Assembly (NCBI RefSeq): GCF_003751845.1
Contig: NZ_RJKQ01000001.1
Coordinates: 372,001 to 436,000, forward strand
Direction: 5' to 3'
Length of the DNA stretch: 64,000 nucleotides
Origin: Enterobacter sp. BIGb0383
Lineage (GTDB): Bacteria; Pseudomonadota; Gammaproteobacteria; Enterobacterales; Enterobacteriaceae
A program made the position numbers and the translations under genes. Within the stretch, counting starts at the first letter, position 1; each line of letters begins with the position of its first letter. Below, piece after piece: positions 1-10,160 of the stretch. The notes below the pieces were generated by a model. The model saw only the letters and a program-made list of their open reading frames with translations. It ran no database searches and was not told the origin of the DNA.

Positions 1-45
1 CCGGCGTGAAATAATTAGCGCTGAATAATTTAGCAGGAGTTGACG

Positions 46-231
46 ATGTTTGCAGGTTTACCTTCTCTGAGCCACGAGCAGCAGCAAAAAGCGGTGGAGC
101 GAATTCAGCAGTTAATGACCGAAGGCATGAGCAGCGGCGAAGCGATTGCCCTGGTGGCCCAGGAATTACGCGCCAGCCATACCGGCGAGCGGATAGTGGC
201 GCGTTTTGAGGACGAAGACGAAGAAGAGTAA
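46..231 (+). CDS. yoaH: YoaH, UPF0181 family small protein
   Basis: A 61-residue protein matching the UPF0181/YoaH family, which is short, conserved in enterobacteria and of unknown function. It reads as an N-terminal [14 protein letters not shown] segment, a helical middle and a very acidic tail (FEDEDEEE). An in-frame TTG lies two codons upstream, but the ATG at 46 is preferred because AGGAG at 35-39 sits six bases before it and E. coli YoaH begins at the same residue. It converges with yoaB only six bases downstream, with no room for a terminator. No catalytic motif is visible. Confidence 0.9.
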
Positions 232-237
232 TGCGCC

Positions 238-582
238 TCAGACGGCGGCAATAATCTTAATCTCCACGCGGTATTTCGGGTTCATCAGTTTCGCCTGCAC
301 GGTGCAGCGCACCGGGGCGTGACCGGCTACCACCCAGCTATCCCAGGCTTTATTCATCGCGGCAAAATCGGCGCTGTCGGCGAGGAAAATAGTGGCATCG
401 AGAATACGTGACTTATCGCTGCCCTGTTTCTCCAGCACCGCGTCGATCTGCGCCAGCGTATTGGCGGTCTGCTCAGTGGCATCCGCATCCAGATTGGATG
501 GCACCCCGGTGTAGTAGAGGGTCTGGTTGTGGATCACGACGTCAGACCAGCGGGCCTCGGCATCAATACGTACAATTGTCAT
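238..582 (-). CDS. yoaB: YoaB, RidA/YjgF-family protein
   Basis: A 114-residue member of the RidA (YjgF/YER057c/UK114) family and clear counterpart of E. coli YoaB. Canonical RidA hydrolyses reactive enamine/imine intermediates made by PLP enzymes; whether YoaB does so is not established. The family core is present, including the RCTVQAKLMNP stretch near the C-terminus where the conserved pocket arginine lies. It is divergent from yoaA, whose start is 138 bases away, so both promoters share that gap. A second, different RidA-family gene occurs at 15335 in this window. Confidence 0.92.
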   Translation of the reverse strand: MTIVRIDAEARWSDVVIHNQTLYYTGVPSNLDADATEQTANTLAQIDAVLEKQGSDKSRILDATIFLADSADFAAMNKAWDSWVVAGHAPVRCTVQAKLMNPKYRVEIKIIAAV

Positions 583-720
583 TTTTCATTCCTTTATTAT
601 CGGCATCGTGCAATGAAGAGCGTGCGGTGAAGACTGCCATAACGCAGCCGATTCGTCATCCCCGGTGGCGAAACCGCCGCGAGGCTGACATAATCACTGG
701 CCAAATAACCAGGGGGCAGT

Positions 721-2631
721 GTGACAGACGATTTTGCAGCAGACGGCCAGTTAGCGAAAGCCATACCCGGTTTTCGCCCGCGTGAACCGCAGCGTCAGAT
801 GGCCGCGGCGGTGGAGCGCGCTATTGTGGCCTTGCAGCCGCTGGTGGTGGAGGCCGGTACCGGTACAGGTAAAACCTATGCCTACCTGGCCCCGGCGCTG
901 CGTACGGGCAAAAAGGTGATTATCTCCACCGGCTCGAAGGCGCTGCAGGATCAGCTCTACAGTCGCGACTTGCCGACCGTGGCGCGTGCCCTGGAATATA
1001 GCGGCAGACTGGCGTTGCTGAAAGGGCGCTCCAACTACCTCTGTATTGAACGCCTTGAACAGCAGGCGCTGGCGGGCGGCGATCTGCCGGTCCAGACCCT
1101 GAGCGATGTGATCCTGCTGCGCAGCTGGGCCAACCAGACCGTCGACGGGGATATCAGTACCTGCGCCAGCGTGGCCGAAGATTCTCAGGCCTGGCCGCTG
1201 GTGACCAGCACGAACGACAACTGTCTCGGCAGTGACTGCCCGCAGTACCAGGAGTGCTTCGTCGTTAAGGCGCGTAAAAAAGCGATGGATGCCGACGTGG
1301 TGGTGGTGAACCACCATCTGTTTCTTGCCGATATGGTGGTGAAAGAGAGCGGTTTTGCGGAGCTGATCCCCGAGGCCGACGTACGCATTTTCGATGAAGC
1401 ACACCAGCTTCCCGATATCGCCAGCCAGTATTTCGGCCAGTCTCTCTCCAGCCGTCAGCTGCTTGATCTGGCGAAAGATTTTACCATCGCTTACCGCACC
1501 GAATTAAGAGATACCCAGCAGCTACAGAAATGCGCCGACCGTCTGGCCCAGAGCACCCAGGATTTTCGCATGCAGCTGGGCGATCCCGGCTATCGCGGCA
1601 ATCTGCGCGAGCTGCTGGCCGATAACAATATTCAGCGTGCGCTGGTCCTGCTCGATGATGCTCTGGAGTTGTGCTACGACGTGGCGAAGCTCTCTCTCGG
1701 ACGTTCCGCCTTGCTGGATGCCGCCTTTGAACGCGCGACGATCTACCGCGGACGTCTGAAGCGGCTAAAAGAGATCAATCAGCCCGGCTTCAGCTACTGG
1801 TATGAGTGCAACTCCCGCCACTTTACCCTCGCGCTTACGCCGCTGACGGTGGCGGATAAATTTAAAGAGGTGATGGTGCAGCAGAAGGGCAGCTGGATTT
1901 TCACCTCCGCCACCCTGTCGGTCAACGACGACCTGCACCACTTCACCGACCGGCTGGGTATTACCGATGCAGAAAGTTTGCTGCTGCCCAGCCCCTTTGA
2001 TTACGAAAGTCAGGCGCTGCTCTGCGTGCCGCGTAATCTGCCGTTGCCCAACCAGCCGGGCGCGGCGCGCCATCTGGCCACGATGCTGCGTCCGCTGATC
2101 GAAGCGAACAACGGCCGCTGCTTTATGCTCTGTACTTCCCACGCCATGATGCGCGATCTGGCCGAACAGTTCCGCGCCATGCTGACGCTGCCGGTACTCC
2201 TGCAGGGGGAAACCAGCAAGGGCCAACTGCTTAATCAGTTCGTCACCGCCGGTAACGCGCTGCTGGTCGCCACCAGCAGCTTCTGGGAAGGCGTGGACGT
2301 GCGCGGCGATACCCTGTCGCTGGTGATTATCGACAAGCTGCCCTTTACTTCCCCGGACGATCCGCTCCTCAAGGCGCGGATGGAAGATTGCCGTCTGCGC
2401 GGAGGCGATCCCTTTGATGAGGTTCAGCTGCCGGATGCGGTGATCACCCTCAAACAGGGCGTCGGGCGTCTGATCCGTGACGTTGATGACCGCGGGGTGC
2501 TGGTGATTTGCGACAACCGGCTGGTGATGCGTCCCTACGGTGCCGTTTTCCTGGCCAGCCTGCCACCGGCGCCGCGCACCCGCGATATTGCACGGGCGGT
2601 CCGCTTCCTCGCGGTGCCACCCGTGCGGTAA
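721..2631 (+). CDS. yoaA: YoaA, DinG/XPD-like iron-sulfur DNA helicase
   Basis: A 636-residue superfamily 2 helicase of the XPD/Rad3 type. Walker A is EAGTGTGKT at residues 44-52 and the Walker B DEAH box is at 225-228. Four cysteines (108, 168, 173, 179) between helicase motifs are spaced like the 4Fe-4S ligands of XPD and DinG. The late RQ-like segment [10 protein letters not shown] is also present. In E. coli, YoaA pairs with the DNA polymerase III chi subunit (HolC) and helps cells survive replication-blocking damage; that role is taken from the homologue. The start is GTG at 721 with a strong AGGGGG site at 711-716, and the length equals the E. coli protein. Confidence 0.94.
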   Translation: MTDDFAADGQLAKAIPGFRPREPQRQMAAAVERAIVALQPLVVEAGTGTGKTYAYLAPALRTGKKVIISTGSKALQDQLYSRDLPTVARALEYSGRLALLKGRSNYLCIERLEQQALAGGDLPVQTLSDVILLRSWANQTVDGDISTCASVAEDSQAWPLVTSTNDNCLGSDCPQYQECFVVKARKKAMDADVVVVNHHLFLADMVVKESGFAELIPEADVRIFDEAHQLPDIASQYFGQSLSSRQLLDLAKDFTIAYRTELRDTQQLQKCADRLAQSTQDFRMQLGDPGYRGNLRELLADNNIQRALVLLDDALELCYDVAKLSLGRSALLDAAFERATIYRGRLKRLKEINQPGFSYWYECNSRHFTLALTPLTVADKFKEVMVQQKGSWIFTSATLSVNDDLHHFTDRLGITDAESLLLPSPFDYESQALLCVPRNLPLPNQPGAARHLATMLRPLIEANNGRCFMLCTSHAMMRDLAEQFRAMLTLPVLLQGETSKGQLLNQFVTAGNALLVATSSFWEGVDVRGDTLSLVIIDKLPFTSPDDPLLKARMEDCRLRGGDPFDEVQLPDAVITLKQGVGRLIRDVDDRGVLVICDNRLVMRPYGAVFLASLPPAPRTRDIARAVRFLAVPPVR

Positions 2632-2687
2632 TTGTGGTAAGATGCGCGCCATTTTGTAAGAACCCCATTGCAAGAGCGCAACGATTT

Positions 2688-3383
2688 ATGCGAATACTGG
2701 CTATTGATACCGCGACAGAGGCCTGTTCTGTCGCCCTGTCGGACAACGGTTCGACCCACGCCCACTTTGAACTCTGCCCGCGTGAACACACCCAGCGTAT
2801 TCTGCCGATGGTGCAGGATATGCTCACCGCAGGTGACCTCTCCCTTGAACAACTCGATGTCCTGGCCTTTGGCCGCGGTCCTGGCAGTTTTACCGGCGTG
2901 CGTATCGGCATTGGTATTGCTCAGGGGCTGGCGCTGGGCGCGGAGCTGCCGCTGACCGGTGTTTCTACCCTTGCGACCATGGCCCAGGGCGCCTGGCGTA
3001 AAACCGGCGCGACCCGCGTTCTGGCCGCTATCGATGCCCGTATGGGCGAAGTGTACTGGGCCGAGTATCAGCGCGACGAGCAGGGTATCTGGCACGGGGA
3101 AGAGACCGAAGCGGTGCTGAAGCCTGAAGCGGTCAGTGAACGACTGCGCCAGCTGCAGGGCAGCTGGGCCACCGTTGGCACCGGCTGGCCAGCCTGGCCG
3201 GATATGGCGAACGACAGCGGTCTGACCCTGACTGACGGCGAGGTTCTGCTTCCGGCGGCGGAAGATATGCTTCCCCTGGCGCAGCAGCAGTTCAGCGCAG
3301 GCCGAATTGTGGCGGTCGAGCACGCCGAGCCGATATATTTACGCAACGAAGTGGCGTGGAAGAAACTTCCTGGCCGCGAATGA
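2688..3383 (+). CDS. tsaB: TsaB, tRNA t6A37 threonylcarbamoyltransferase complex subunit
   Basis: A 231-residue ASKHA-fold protein (formerly YeaZ), the same length as E. coli TsaB. It forms a heterodimer with TsaD and, with TsaE, transfers the threonylcarbamoyl group made by TsaC to A37 of ANN-decoding tRNAs. TsaB itself is the non-catalytic scaffold. The N-terminal [17 protein letters not shown] and the [14 protein letters not shown] segment are diagnostic. The reading frame stays open upstream for 60 codons inside the end of yoaA, but ATG 2688 aligns with the known start. It follows yoaA by 56 bases and precedes yeaY by 39, so a common transcript is likely. Confidence 0.95.
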   Translation: MRILAIDTATEACSVALSDNGSTHAHFELCPREHTQRILPMVQDMLTAGDLSLEQLDVLAFGRGPGSFTGVRIGIGIAQGLALGAELPLTGVSTLATMAQGAWRKTGATRVLAAIDARMGEVYWAEYQRDEQGIWHGEETEAVLKPEAVSERLRQLQGSWATVGTGWPAWPDMANDSGLTLTDGEVLLPAAEDMLPLAQQQFSAGRIVAVEHAEPIYLRNEVAWKKLPGRE

Positions 3384-3422
3384 GTCTCAGCAGATAAGAG
3401 ATTGCGTTTGAGGAGTGGCATC

Positions 3423-4004
3423 ATGGTGGTTCAAACAGGGTTTACCCGCTGGGCAATGGCCGGCATCGTGAGCGTCGCGTTAAGCGGCTGCGTCACCGTG
3501 CCGGATGCGATCAAAGGCACCAGCCCGACGCCGCAGCAGGATTTGACGCGGGTCATGAATGCCCCGCAGCTGTACGTCGGCCAGGAAGCCCGCTTCGGCG
3601 GTAAAGTGGTCAATATTGAAAATCAGCAGGGCAAAACCCGGCTGGAAATCGCCACTGTCCCGCTGGACAGCGGTGCCCGTCCGGTCCTCGGCGAGCCGTC
3701 GCGTGGTCGTATTTATGCCGATGTTAACGGTTTCCTTGACCCGGTCGATTTTCGCGGCCAGCTGGTCACCGTCGTCGGACCGATTAGCGGTGCGGTTGAC
3801 GGCAAGGTCGGAGAGACGCCCTATAAATTTATGCTGATGCAGGTTAACGGCTATAAACGCTGGCGTATCACCCAGCAGGTGATGATGCCGCCGCAGCCGA
3901 TGGACCCCTGGTTATGGGGACCGGGGCCGGGTGCCTGGCGCTACGGTGGCTGGGGATGGTATCACCCCGGTCCGGCCCAGGTTCAGAGTGTCGTAACGGA
4001 GTAA
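3423..4004 (+). CDS. yeaY: YeaY, Slp-family outer-membrane lipoprotein
   Basis: A 193-residue Slp/YeaY-family lipoprotein. A short signal peptide ends in the lipobox LSGC at about residues 17-20, and residue +2 after the lipid cysteine is valine, so Lol sorting to the outer membrane is expected. The C-terminus is rich in Pro, Gly and Trp ([10 protein letters not shown]). ATG 3423 is chosen over an upstream in-frame TTG because AGGAG at 3411-3415 is correctly spaced and the encoded start fits the family. YeaY is a sigma-E-associated lipoprotein of unknown biochemical role in E. coli. Confidence 0.9.
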   Translation: MVVQTGFTRWAMAGIVSVALSGCVTVPDAIKGTSPTPQQDLTRVMNAPQLYVGQEARFGGKVVNIENQQGKTRLEIATVPLDSGARPVLGEPSRGRIYADVNGFLDPVDFRGQLVTVVGPISGAVDGKVGETPYKFMLMQVNGYKRWRITQQVMMPPQPMDPWLWGPGPGAWRYGGWGWYHPGPAQVQSVVTE

Positions 4005-4023
4005 TACACTCTGTGGGATATGA

Positions 4024-4054
4024 AAAGAAACAGCGGCTTGTCCGCTGTTTCTTT
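4024..4054 (+). terminator. Rho-independent terminator after yeaY
   Basis: A 13-bp perfect inverted repeat, AAAGAAACAGCGG (4024-4036) and its complement (4042-4054), encloses a five-base loop and ends in TTT. It separates the yoaA-tsaB-yeaY unit from fadD. Confidence 0.85.
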
Positions 4055-4120
4055 GTCTGAGTCGGTCGAATAAAAATAATTAGTGACACGCTTCGCAACC
4101 TGATAAGTGATTAATTAATA

Positions 4121-4137
4121 AACTGGTACGCTGAGTT
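4121..4137 (+). promoter_or_regulatory. FadR operator upstream of fadD
   Basis: AACTGGTACGCTGAGTT matches the FadR site form (A/G)(A/G)CTGGT...TGnnGTT and lies where the E. coli fadD operator with the same AGCTGGT..GAGTTAAT core lies. FadR represses fadD until long-chain acyl-CoA releases it; fadR itself is at 14227. Confidence 0.82.
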
Positions 4138-4209
4138 AATATTATGTTAACAACTTGTTTATTAGCAGGTGCTGCGATGACGACGAACACGCATTTCAGA
4201 GGTGACGCA

Positions 4210-5895
4210 TTGAAGAAGGTTTGGCTTAACCGTTATCCCGCCGATGTTCCGGCGGACATCAACCCTGACCGTTATCAATCCCTGGTAGATCTATTTGAAC
4301 AGTCGGTCACGCGCTACGCAGACCAGCCCGCCTTCGTCAACATGGGCGAGGTGATGACGTTCCGCAAGCTGGAAGAGCGTAGCCGGGCATTTGCCGCGTG
4401 GCTGCAGCAGGGTCTGGGGCTGAAGAAGGGCGATCGCGTGGCGCTGATGATGCCAAACCTTCTGCAGTATCCGGTAGCGCTGTTTGGTATCCTGCGCGCC
4501 GGGATGGTGGTGGTAAACGTTAACCCTCTGTACACCCCGCGTGAGCTGGAACACCAGCTGAACGACAGCGGCGCGACGGCGATCGTGATCGTCTCTAACT
4601 TTGCCCACACCCTGGAGAAAGTGGTTGAGAAAACCCCGGTCCAGCACGTGATCCTGACCCGCATGGGCGACCAGCTCTCGACGGCGAAGGGGACGCTGGT
4701 TAACTTTGTGGTCAAATATATCAAGCGTCTGGTGCCGAAATACCATCTGCCGGATGCCATCTCTTTTCGTAGCGCGCTGCATAACGGCTACCGCATGCAG
4801 TATGTTAAACCCGAGGTTGTTGCCGACGATCTGGCCTTCCTTCAGTACACCGGCGGTACGACCGGCGTGGCGAAAGGCGCGATGCTCACCCATCGTAATA
4901 TGCTGGCGAACCTTGAACAGGTGAATGCCACTTACGGGCCGCTACTGCATCGGGGCAAAGAGCTGGTGGTCACTGCACTACCGCTGTATCACATCTTTGC
5001 GCTGACCATGAACTGCCTGCTGTTTATTGAGCTGGGCGGTCAGAACCTGCTGATCACCAACCCGCGTGATATTCCGGGTCTGGTTAAAGAGCTGGCGAAA
5101 TATCCCTTCACGGCGATGACCGGGGTGAACACCCTGTTTAATGCCCTGCTGAACAATAAAGATTTTCAGAACCTCGATTTCTCCACCCTGCATCTCTCCG
5201 CTGGTGGCGGGATGCCGGTACAGCAGGCGGTGGCCGAGCGCTGGGTTAAACTGACCGGTCAGTATCTTCTGGAAGGCTATGGCCTGACCGAGTGCTCACC
5301 GCTGGTCAGCGTGAATCCGCACGACATCGATTATCACAGCGGCAGTATTGGCCTGCCGGTGCCGTCCACCGAAGTGAAACTGGTTGATGATGAGGGTAAC
5401 GAAGTCCCTCTGGGCGAGCCGGGTGAACTGTGCGTCAAAGGCCCGCAGGTCATGCTCGGCTACTGGCAGCGCCCGGATGCCACCGACGACATCATTAAGG
5501 ATGGCTGGCTGTATACCGGCGATATTGCCACCGTCGATGAAGAAGGCTTTTTACGCATCGTCGATCGTAAAAAAGACATGATTCTGGTTTCCGGCTTTAA
5601 CGTCTACCCGAATGAGATCGAAGATGTGGTGATGCAGCACAGCGGCGTGCAGGAAGTGGCCGCCGTGGGCGTACCGTCCGGCAGCAGCGGAGAAGCGGTA
5701 AAAATCTTTGTCGTCAAAAAAGATGAGTCCTTAACCGAGGAAGCGCTGGTGACCTTCTGCCGCCGTCAGCTGACGGGTTACAAGGTGCCGAAGCTGGTTG
5801 AGTTCCGCAGCGAGCTGCCCAAGTCCAACGTCGGTAAAATTTTACGGCGAGAACTGCGTGACGAAGCGCGCGGTAAAGTGGACAATAAGGGCTGA
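4210..5895 (+). CDS. fadD: FadD, long-chain fatty acyl-CoA synthetase
   Basis: A 561-residue ANL-superfamily adenylating enzyme that activates exogenous long-chain fatty acids as they cross the inner membrane, forming acyl-AMP and then acyl-CoA for beta-oxidation. The ATP/AMP signature [12 protein letters not shown] and the FACS signature around [24 protein letters not shown] are intact, as is the catalytic C-terminal lysine segment [12 protein letters not shown]. The start is the TTG at 4210 with AGAGG at 4198-4202, as in E. coli, giving the same length. An in-frame ATG at 4177 could add eleven residues (see findings). A FadR operator precedes the gene and a terminator follows. Confidence 0.96.
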   Translation: MKKVWLNRYPADVPADINPDRYQSLVDLFEQSVTRYADQPAFVNMGEVMTFRKLEERSRAFAAWLQQGLGLKKGDRVALMMPNLLQYPVALFGILRAGMVVVNVNPLYTPRELEHQLNDSGATAIVIVSNFAHTLEKVVEKTPVQHVILTRMGDQLSTAKGTLVNFVVKYIKRLVPKYHLPDAISFRSALHNGYRMQYVKPEVVADDLAFLQYTGGTTGVAKGAMLTHRNMLANLEQVNATYGPLLHRGKELVVTALPLYHIFALTMNCLLFIELGGQNLLITNPRDIPGLVKELAKYPFTAMTGVNTLFNALLNNKDFQNLDFSTLHLSAGGGMPVQQAVAERWVKLTGQYLLEGYGLTECSPLVSVNPHDIDYHSGSIGLPVPSTEVKLVDDEGNEVPLGEPGELCVKGPQVMLGYWQRPDATDDIIKDGWLYTGDIATVDEEGFLRIVDRKKDMILVSGFNVYPNEIEDVVMQHSGVQEVAAVGVPSGSSGEAVKIFVVKKDESLTEEALVTFCRRQLTGYKVPKLVEFRSELPKSNVGKILRRELRDEARGKVDNKG

Positions 5896-5914
5896 GCTTC
5901 GAGTTAGTCGCCAG

Positions 5915-5939
5915 ACGCCGGTTTAGCCGGCGTTTTTTA
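5915..5939 (+). terminator. Rho-independent terminator after fadD
   Basis: A 7-bp stem ACGCCGG/CCGGCGT with a TTTAG loop is followed by a run of six T residues. It lies 20 bases after the fadD stop and 29 bases before the rnd start. Confidence 0.88.
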
Positions 5940-5967
5940 TGGGCGCAAAACACCAGGATATGACAAT

Positions 5968-7098
5968 TTGAATTATCAGATGATCACCACCAATGACGGG
6001 CTGGCTACCCTGTGTGAAATTGCAGGCCAGGCCACGGCCATTGCGCTGGACACCGAATTTGTACGCACCCGCACTTACTACCCGCAGCTGGGCCTGATCC
6101 AGCTGTTTGACGGACAGCACCTGGCGCTGATTGACGCCGTGACCATTACCGACTGGGCACCGCTGCGCACGCTGCTGCTGAACCCGGATGTCACTAAGTT
6201 CCTGCACGCGGGCAGTGAAGATCTGGAAGTGTTCCTGAATACGCTGGGCTGCATGCCGAACCCGCTGATTGACACCCAAATCCTTGCCGCATTCTGCGGA
6301 CGCCCCATGTCATGGGGCTTCGCCGCGATGGTCGAAGAGTTTGAAGGGATCGTCATCGATAAAAGCGAGTCCCGCACCGACTGGCTGGCACGTCCGCTGA
6401 CCACCCGTCAGTGCGACTATGCCGCCGCTGACGTCTGGTATCTGCTGCCCATCGCCCACCGACTGCTGGCCGAAACTGAAGAAGCGGGCTGGCTCCCGGC
6501 CGCACTGGACGAGTGTCGCTTAACAATGCTGCGCCGCCAGGAAGTGACCGACCCGGCCGAGGCCTGGCGCGATATTACCAATGCCTGGCAGCTGCGTCCT
6601 CGCCAGCTTGCCTGCCTGCAGTTGCTGGCCGAATGGCGTCTGCGCAAAGCACGCGACCGCGATATGGCGGTAAACTTTGTGGTGCGCGAAGAGCACCTCT
6701 TGTCGGTGGCGCGTTATATGCCGGGCAGCCTGGGTGAACTGGACGGGATGGGGCTTTCGGGCAGTGAAATCCGCTTCCACGGTAAAACGCTGCTGAGCCT
6801 GGTGGAAAAAGCGCAGGCGCTGCCGGAAGAGAGCCTGCCGCAGCCGCTGCTGAACCTAATGGATATGCCGGGCTACCGTAAGGTCTTTAAAGAGATTAAA
6901 GCCCTGGTCCAGCAGGTGAGTGAAGAGCAGGGGATCAGCGCGGAAATGCTGGCCTCGCGTCGGCAGATTAACCAGCTGCTGAACGGACACTGGCAGCTCA
7001 AACCGCAGTCCCTTCCGCCGGAGCTTATTTCTGGCTGGCGTGGGGAATTGATGGCCGATCGCCTGAAAACGCTGCTTAGCGAATATCCTCGCGGATAA
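5968..7098 (+). CDS. rnd: RNase D
   Basis: A 376-residue DEDDy-family 3'-5' exoribonuclease that trims tRNA precursors and other small RNAs. The exonuclease motifs are LDTEF (residues 28-32), the HAGSEDLEVF segment near 80-85, and the third motif with tyrosine, CDYAAADVWYL. Two HRDC-type regions follow, where LPEESLPQPLLNLMDMPGYRK lies. Translation starts at TTG 5968 with AGGA at 5955-5958. The UUG start is known to be used in E. coli rnd, where the structured leader affects expression. It converges with the min operon across a shared terminator. Confidence 0.95.
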   Translation: MNYQMITTNDGLATLCEIAGQATAIALDTEFVRTRTYYPQLGLIQLFDGQHLALIDAVTITDWAPLRTLLLNPDVTKFLHAGSEDLEVFLNTLGCMPNPLIDTQILAAFCGRPMSWGFAAMVEEFEGIVIDKSESRTDWLARPLTTRQCDYAAADVWYLLPIAHRLLAETEEAGWLPAALDECRLTMLRRQEVTDPAEAWRDITNAWQLRPRQLACLQLLAEWRLRKARDRDMAVNFVVREEHLLSVARYMPGSLGELDGMGLSGSEIRFHGKTLLSLVEKAQALPEESLPQPLLNLMDMPGYRKVFKEIKALVQQVSEEQGISAEMLASRRQINQLLNGHWQLKPQSLPPELISGWRGELMADRLKTLLSEYPRG

Positions 7099-7105
7099 AC
7101 AATAA

Positions 7106-7131
7106 AAAAGGCAGAAATGATTCTGCCTTTT
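7106..7131. terminator. Bidirectional terminator between rnd and minE
   Basis: An 11-bp perfect stem AAAAGGCAGAA/TTCTGCCTTTT with a four-base loop has an A-run on one side and a T-run on the other, so it can serve both converging genes. Confidence 0.88.
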
Positions 7132-7154
7132 CTTTTACCGCTACCTTTTGGCGC

Positions 7155-7421
7155 TTACTTTGACTCTTCGGCTTCAGGCAGGGTGACGTTAAGTTCCAGA
7201 ATGGAAATATCGTCGCCTTTCTGCTCCAGCTGCACCGTGACCATTTCCGGGTCAATCTGCACATATTTGCAGATCACTTCCAGAATATCGCGCTTAAGCT
7301 GCGGTAAATAATGCGGTTCTGCATCGCTACGACGGCGCTCCGCCACGATAATTTGCAGGCGCTCTTTCGCAATGTTTGCGGTGCTCTTTTTTCTCGAAAG
7401 AAAAAAGTCCAGTAATGCCAT
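7155..7421 (-). CDS. minE: MinE, cell division topological specificity factor
   Basis: An 88-residue protein with the N-terminal membrane/MinD-binding segment ([29 protein letters not shown]) and the C-terminal topological specificity domain. It stimulates MinD ATPase, drives pole-to-pole oscillation and keeps MinCD away from midcell. Its ribosome site GGAGG overlaps the last codons of minD, and only three bases separate the genes, so translation is probably coupled. It is the last gene of minC-minD-minE. Confidence 0.97.
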   Translation of the reverse strand: MALLDFFLSRKKSTANIAKERLQIIVAERRRSDAEPHYLPQLKRDILEVICKYVQIDPEMVTVQLEQKGDDISILELNVTLPEAEESK

Positions 7422-7424
7422 AAC

Positions 7425-8237
7425 TTATCCTCCGAACAGGCGTTTGAGGAAACCTTTCTTCTCTTCTTCAATGAAGCGGAAAGGACGTTCTTCTCCCAGC
7501 AGACGTTCCACCGTATCAGCATAGGCTTTACCGGCATCGGCTTCCGCATCGAGGATCACCGGCTCGCCCTGGTTAGAGGCGCGAAGGACCGACTGATCTT
7601 CCGGAATAACACCGACCAGCTTGATACGCAGGATTTCCAGTACGTCTTCCATACTCAGCATATCGCCTTTATTGACGCGACCCGGATTGTAGCGCGTCAG
7701 CAGCAGATGCTCTTTAATCGGTTCCTGACCATTCTCGGCACGACGTGACTTCGATGCCAGAATGCCCAGAATACGGTCTGAGTCGCGCACGGACGACACT
7801 TCCGGGTTGGTGGTAATAATCGCTTCATCAGCGAAGTAGAGCGCCATCAGCGCCCCGGTTTCGATACCGGCAGGGGAGTCGCAGACGATAAAGTCGAACT
7901 CCATCTTCTTCAGCTCATCCAGCACTTTCTCCACGCCTTCACGGGTCAGAGCGTCTTTGTCGCGCGTCTGCGAGGCAGGAAGAATAAAGAGATTCTCAGT
8001 ACGCTTATCTTTAATCATCGCCTGATTAAGCGTGGCATCGCCCTGAATAACGTTGACGAAGTCATACACCACGCGGCGTTCACAGCCCATGATCAGATCG
8101 AGGTTACGCAGGCCGATATCGAAATCGATAACGACGGTCTTCTTTCCCTTCTGGGCCAAACCAGTGGCGATGGCCGCGCTGGAGGTAGTCTTGCCAACGC
8201 CTCCTTTACCCGAAGTCACAACAATAATGCGTGCCAT
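7425..8237 (-). CDS. minD: MinD, septum site-determining ATPase
   Basis: A 270-residue ParA/MinD-family ATPase. The deviant Walker A is KGGVGKTT at residues 10-17. The C-terminal amphipathic membrane-targeting helix (FIEEEKKGFLKRLFGG) is intact. ATP-bound dimers bind the polar inner membrane, recruit MinC to block FtsZ, and are released by MinE. An AAGGA site precedes ATG 8237, and 22 bases separate the gene from minC. Confidence 0.97.
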   Translation of the reverse strand: MARIIVVTSGKGGVGKTTSSAAIATGLAQKGKKTVVIDFDIGLRNLDLIMGCERRVVYDFVNVIQGDATLNQAMIKDKRTENLFILPASQTRDKDALTREGVEKVLDELKKMEFDFIVCDSPAGIETGALMALYFADEAIITTNPEVSSVRDSDRILGILASKSRRAENGQEPIKEHLLLTRYNPGRVNKGDMLSMEDVLEILRIKLVGVIPEDQSVLRASNQGEPVILDAEADAGKAYADTVERLLGEERPFRFIEEEKKGFLKRLFGG

Positions 8238-8259
8238 AGAAATTCCTTGTTAAAAGGGA

Positions 8260-8967
8260 TTAATTTAACGATTGAACAGTCAAAGCGCTCTCTGCCAGAC
8301 GCAGGCGTGCCGCTTTGCCATAAAATTCGGCCGGGATTTGATCGCTCAGCCAGTATTCTCCGGCGATAGAAACCAGTTCTGCCGCCAGGTGGGTGCTAAA
8401 AATCTGGGCGTCTCGCTCGCCGCTTGCGCCTGCCAGCGCGCGTCCACGCATCATACCGTAGACGTGAATATTACCATCCGCAATTAACTCGGCCCCGGCG
8501 CTGACGTGACTGGTCACAATCAGATCACAGTTTGGCGCATAAATACGCTGACCGGAACGTACCGGCACATCAATAAGTCGCGTTTTTGTGATGGAGGCAG
8601 CAGCGGGAGCGGGATCGACAGGAGCGGGTTTGACGGCGGACGCAGAACGCGCCGCTTTCTCTTTGCCTTCGGTCAGCAGAGGCAGACCGGCAGCGTCGAT
8701 TTCAGCCTTCAGTTCGGCATCTTTACAACCGCTGACGCCGACCACACGTAAGCCGGATTCGGCAATCACCTGCTGTAGCTGCACCCAGTTAACCGGGCCC
8801 TGCAGGGCACCCACGTTAACCACGACGGGAGCATGCTGTAAAAAGGCCGGGGCCTGGGCGATTTTTTCCGCTAGCGCCTGGCGAATAACTTCGGGCTTTG
8901 CCTCATGTAAATGAAGCACTGATAAGGTGAAGCTACTGCCTTTTAGCTCAACTGGCGTGTTTGACAT
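8260..8967 (-). CDS. minC: MinC, FtsZ assembly inhibitor
   Basis: A 235-residue protein with an N-terminal FtsZ-inhibiting domain, a Pro/Ala-rich linker near residues 105-122 and a C-terminal beta-helix domain with the [14 protein letters not shown] motif that binds MinD and divisome proteins. The frame is open for 31 codons upstream of the chosen ATG at 8967. That ATG gives the standard MSNTP start and has an AGG-containing site. It is first in the min operon and divergent from ycgL across 124 bases that must hold both promoters. Confidence 0.95.
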   Translation of the reverse strand: MSNTPVELKGSSFTLSVLHLHEAKPEVIRQALAEKIAQAPAFLQHAPVVVNVGALQGPVNWVQLQQVIAESGLRVVGVSGCKDAELKAEIDAAGLPLLTEGKEKAARSASAVKPAPVDPAPAAASITKTRLIDVPVRSGQRIYAPNCDLIVTSHVSAGAELIADGNIHVYGMMRGRALAGASGERDAQIFSTHLAAELVSIAGEYWLSDQIPAEFYGKAARLRLAESALTVQSLN

Positions 8968-9091
8968 CCTGGCCTTACTCAATTTGCTGTTCACCGCACC
9001 CGCTGCGGCGATATTCCGAAGACTATCAGGCATGTTATAGTCCCTGCTATATTCAGGCAAGTCGCCATCCCGTTTTATTCCGAGTAAACAT

Positions 9092-9367
9092 ATGTTTTGT
9101 GCTATCTACCGAAGTGCCCGTCGCGAACAGACCTATTTATATGTCGAGAAAAAAGACGATTTCTCACGCGTGCCGCCGGAGCTGATGTCCGGTTTTGGTC
9201 AGCCGCAGCTGGCGATGCTTCTGCCGCTGGACGGACGCAAAAAACTGGTCAATGCTGACCTTGAAAAGGTGAAAAAAGCATTGGCTGAACAGGGCTATTA
9301 TTTACAGATGCCGCCGCCGCCGGAAGATTTGCTGAAACAGCATCTGGCCGGGGCAGGGAAGTCATAG
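9092..9367 (+). CDS. ycgL: YcgL domain protein
   Basis: A 91-residue YcgL-family (DUF709) protein with the conserved [14 protein letters not shown] and [14 protein letters not shown] segments. The family has a known alpha/beta fold but no settled biochemical role. It runs divergently from minC and precedes ycgM by 41 bases, the usual enterobacterial order. The homologous E. coli gene is sometimes annotated with an N-terminal extension; here the ATG at 9092 is the natural start. Confidence 0.9.
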   Translation: MFCAIYRSARREQTYLYVEKKDDFSRVPPELMSGFGQPQLAMLLPLDGRKKLVNADLEKVKKALAEQGYYLQMPPPPEDLLKQHLAGAGKS

Positions 9368-9408
9368 CCCACTCTTACCTTCACGTTATTAACCGTCAGG
9401 GGAAACGC

Positions 9409-10068
9409 ATGTATCAACATCATAACTGGCAGGGTGCGCTGCTGGATTATCCGGCCAGTAAAGTCGTTTGTGTGGGTAGCAACTATGCCCTTCATATTAA
9501 GGAAATGGGCAGCGCCACGCCGGAAGAGCCGGTGCTGTTTATCAAACCGGAAACGGCACTGTGTGATATCCGTCAGCCTCTGGCGCTGCCGCAGGGCCTT
9601 GGTTCCGTCCACCATGAGATTGAACTGGCGGTGTTGATTGGCGGAACGCTGCGCCAGGCGACGGAAGATCATGTGCACAAAGCCATCGCCGGTTATGGTC
9701 TGGCGCTGGATCTGACCCTGCGCGACGTGCAGGGCAAAATGAAAAAGGCCGGTCAGCCCTGGGAAAAAGCCAAAGGTTTTGACAACTCCTGCCCGATCTC
9801 CGGCTTTATCCCGGTGGAATCCTTTGAGGGCGATGCGCAAAACAGCACCCTGACGCTGAAAATCAACGGTGAAGTGCGCCAGCAGGGCAGCACCTCCGAT
9901 ATGATCCATAAGATCGTGCCGCTGATTGCCTATATGAGCCGCTTCTTCACCCTTAAGGCGGGGGATGTGATCCTCACCGGCACGCCGGCAGGCGTTGGTC
10001 CGCTCAGCAGCGGCGATGCGCTGGAGCTGGGTCTGAACGATTTGACGCTCAGCACTCGCGTACTGTAA
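9409..10068 (+). CDS. ycgM: YcgM, fumarylacetoacetate hydrolase family protein
   Basis: A 219-residue member of the fumarylacetoacetate hydrolase (FAH) superfamily. The metal-binding [11 protein letters not shown] motif is at about residues 65-75, and later motifs [12 protein letters not shown] and [15 protein letters not shown] are present. Relatives hydrolyse acylpyruvates or decarboxylate oxaloacetate using Mg/Mn; the exact substrate of this copy is not shown by sequence. A clear AGGGGAAA ribosome site precedes the ATG. Confidence 0.9.
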   Translation: MYQHHNWQGALLDYPASKVVCVGSNYALHIKEMGSATPEEPVLFIKPETALCDIRQPLALPQGLGSVHHEIELAVLIGGTLRQATEDHVHKAIAGYGLALDLTLRDVQGKMKKAGQPWEKAKGFDNSCPISGFIPVESFEGDAQNSTLTLKINGEVRQQGSTSDMIHKIVPLIAYMSRFFTLKAGDVILTGTPAGVGPLSSGDALELGLNDLTLSTRVL

Positions 10069-10160
10069 CGCCAGTTTGCCGCCCTTTGCGGCGGCAAAAC
10101 TTGCATCGGGACGCCAGAGTGGTTATAAGGTGCAGCTTGATGTTAAAGGCGGATTTTTTG

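Noticed and set aside
45..231. TTG at 40 as the yoaH start
   Set aside because: It would overlap the ribosome site; ATG 46 fits both spacing and homologue.
1765..2673. 302-residue minus-strand open frame over yoaA
   Set aside because: Shadow of the helicase frame, no start signals.
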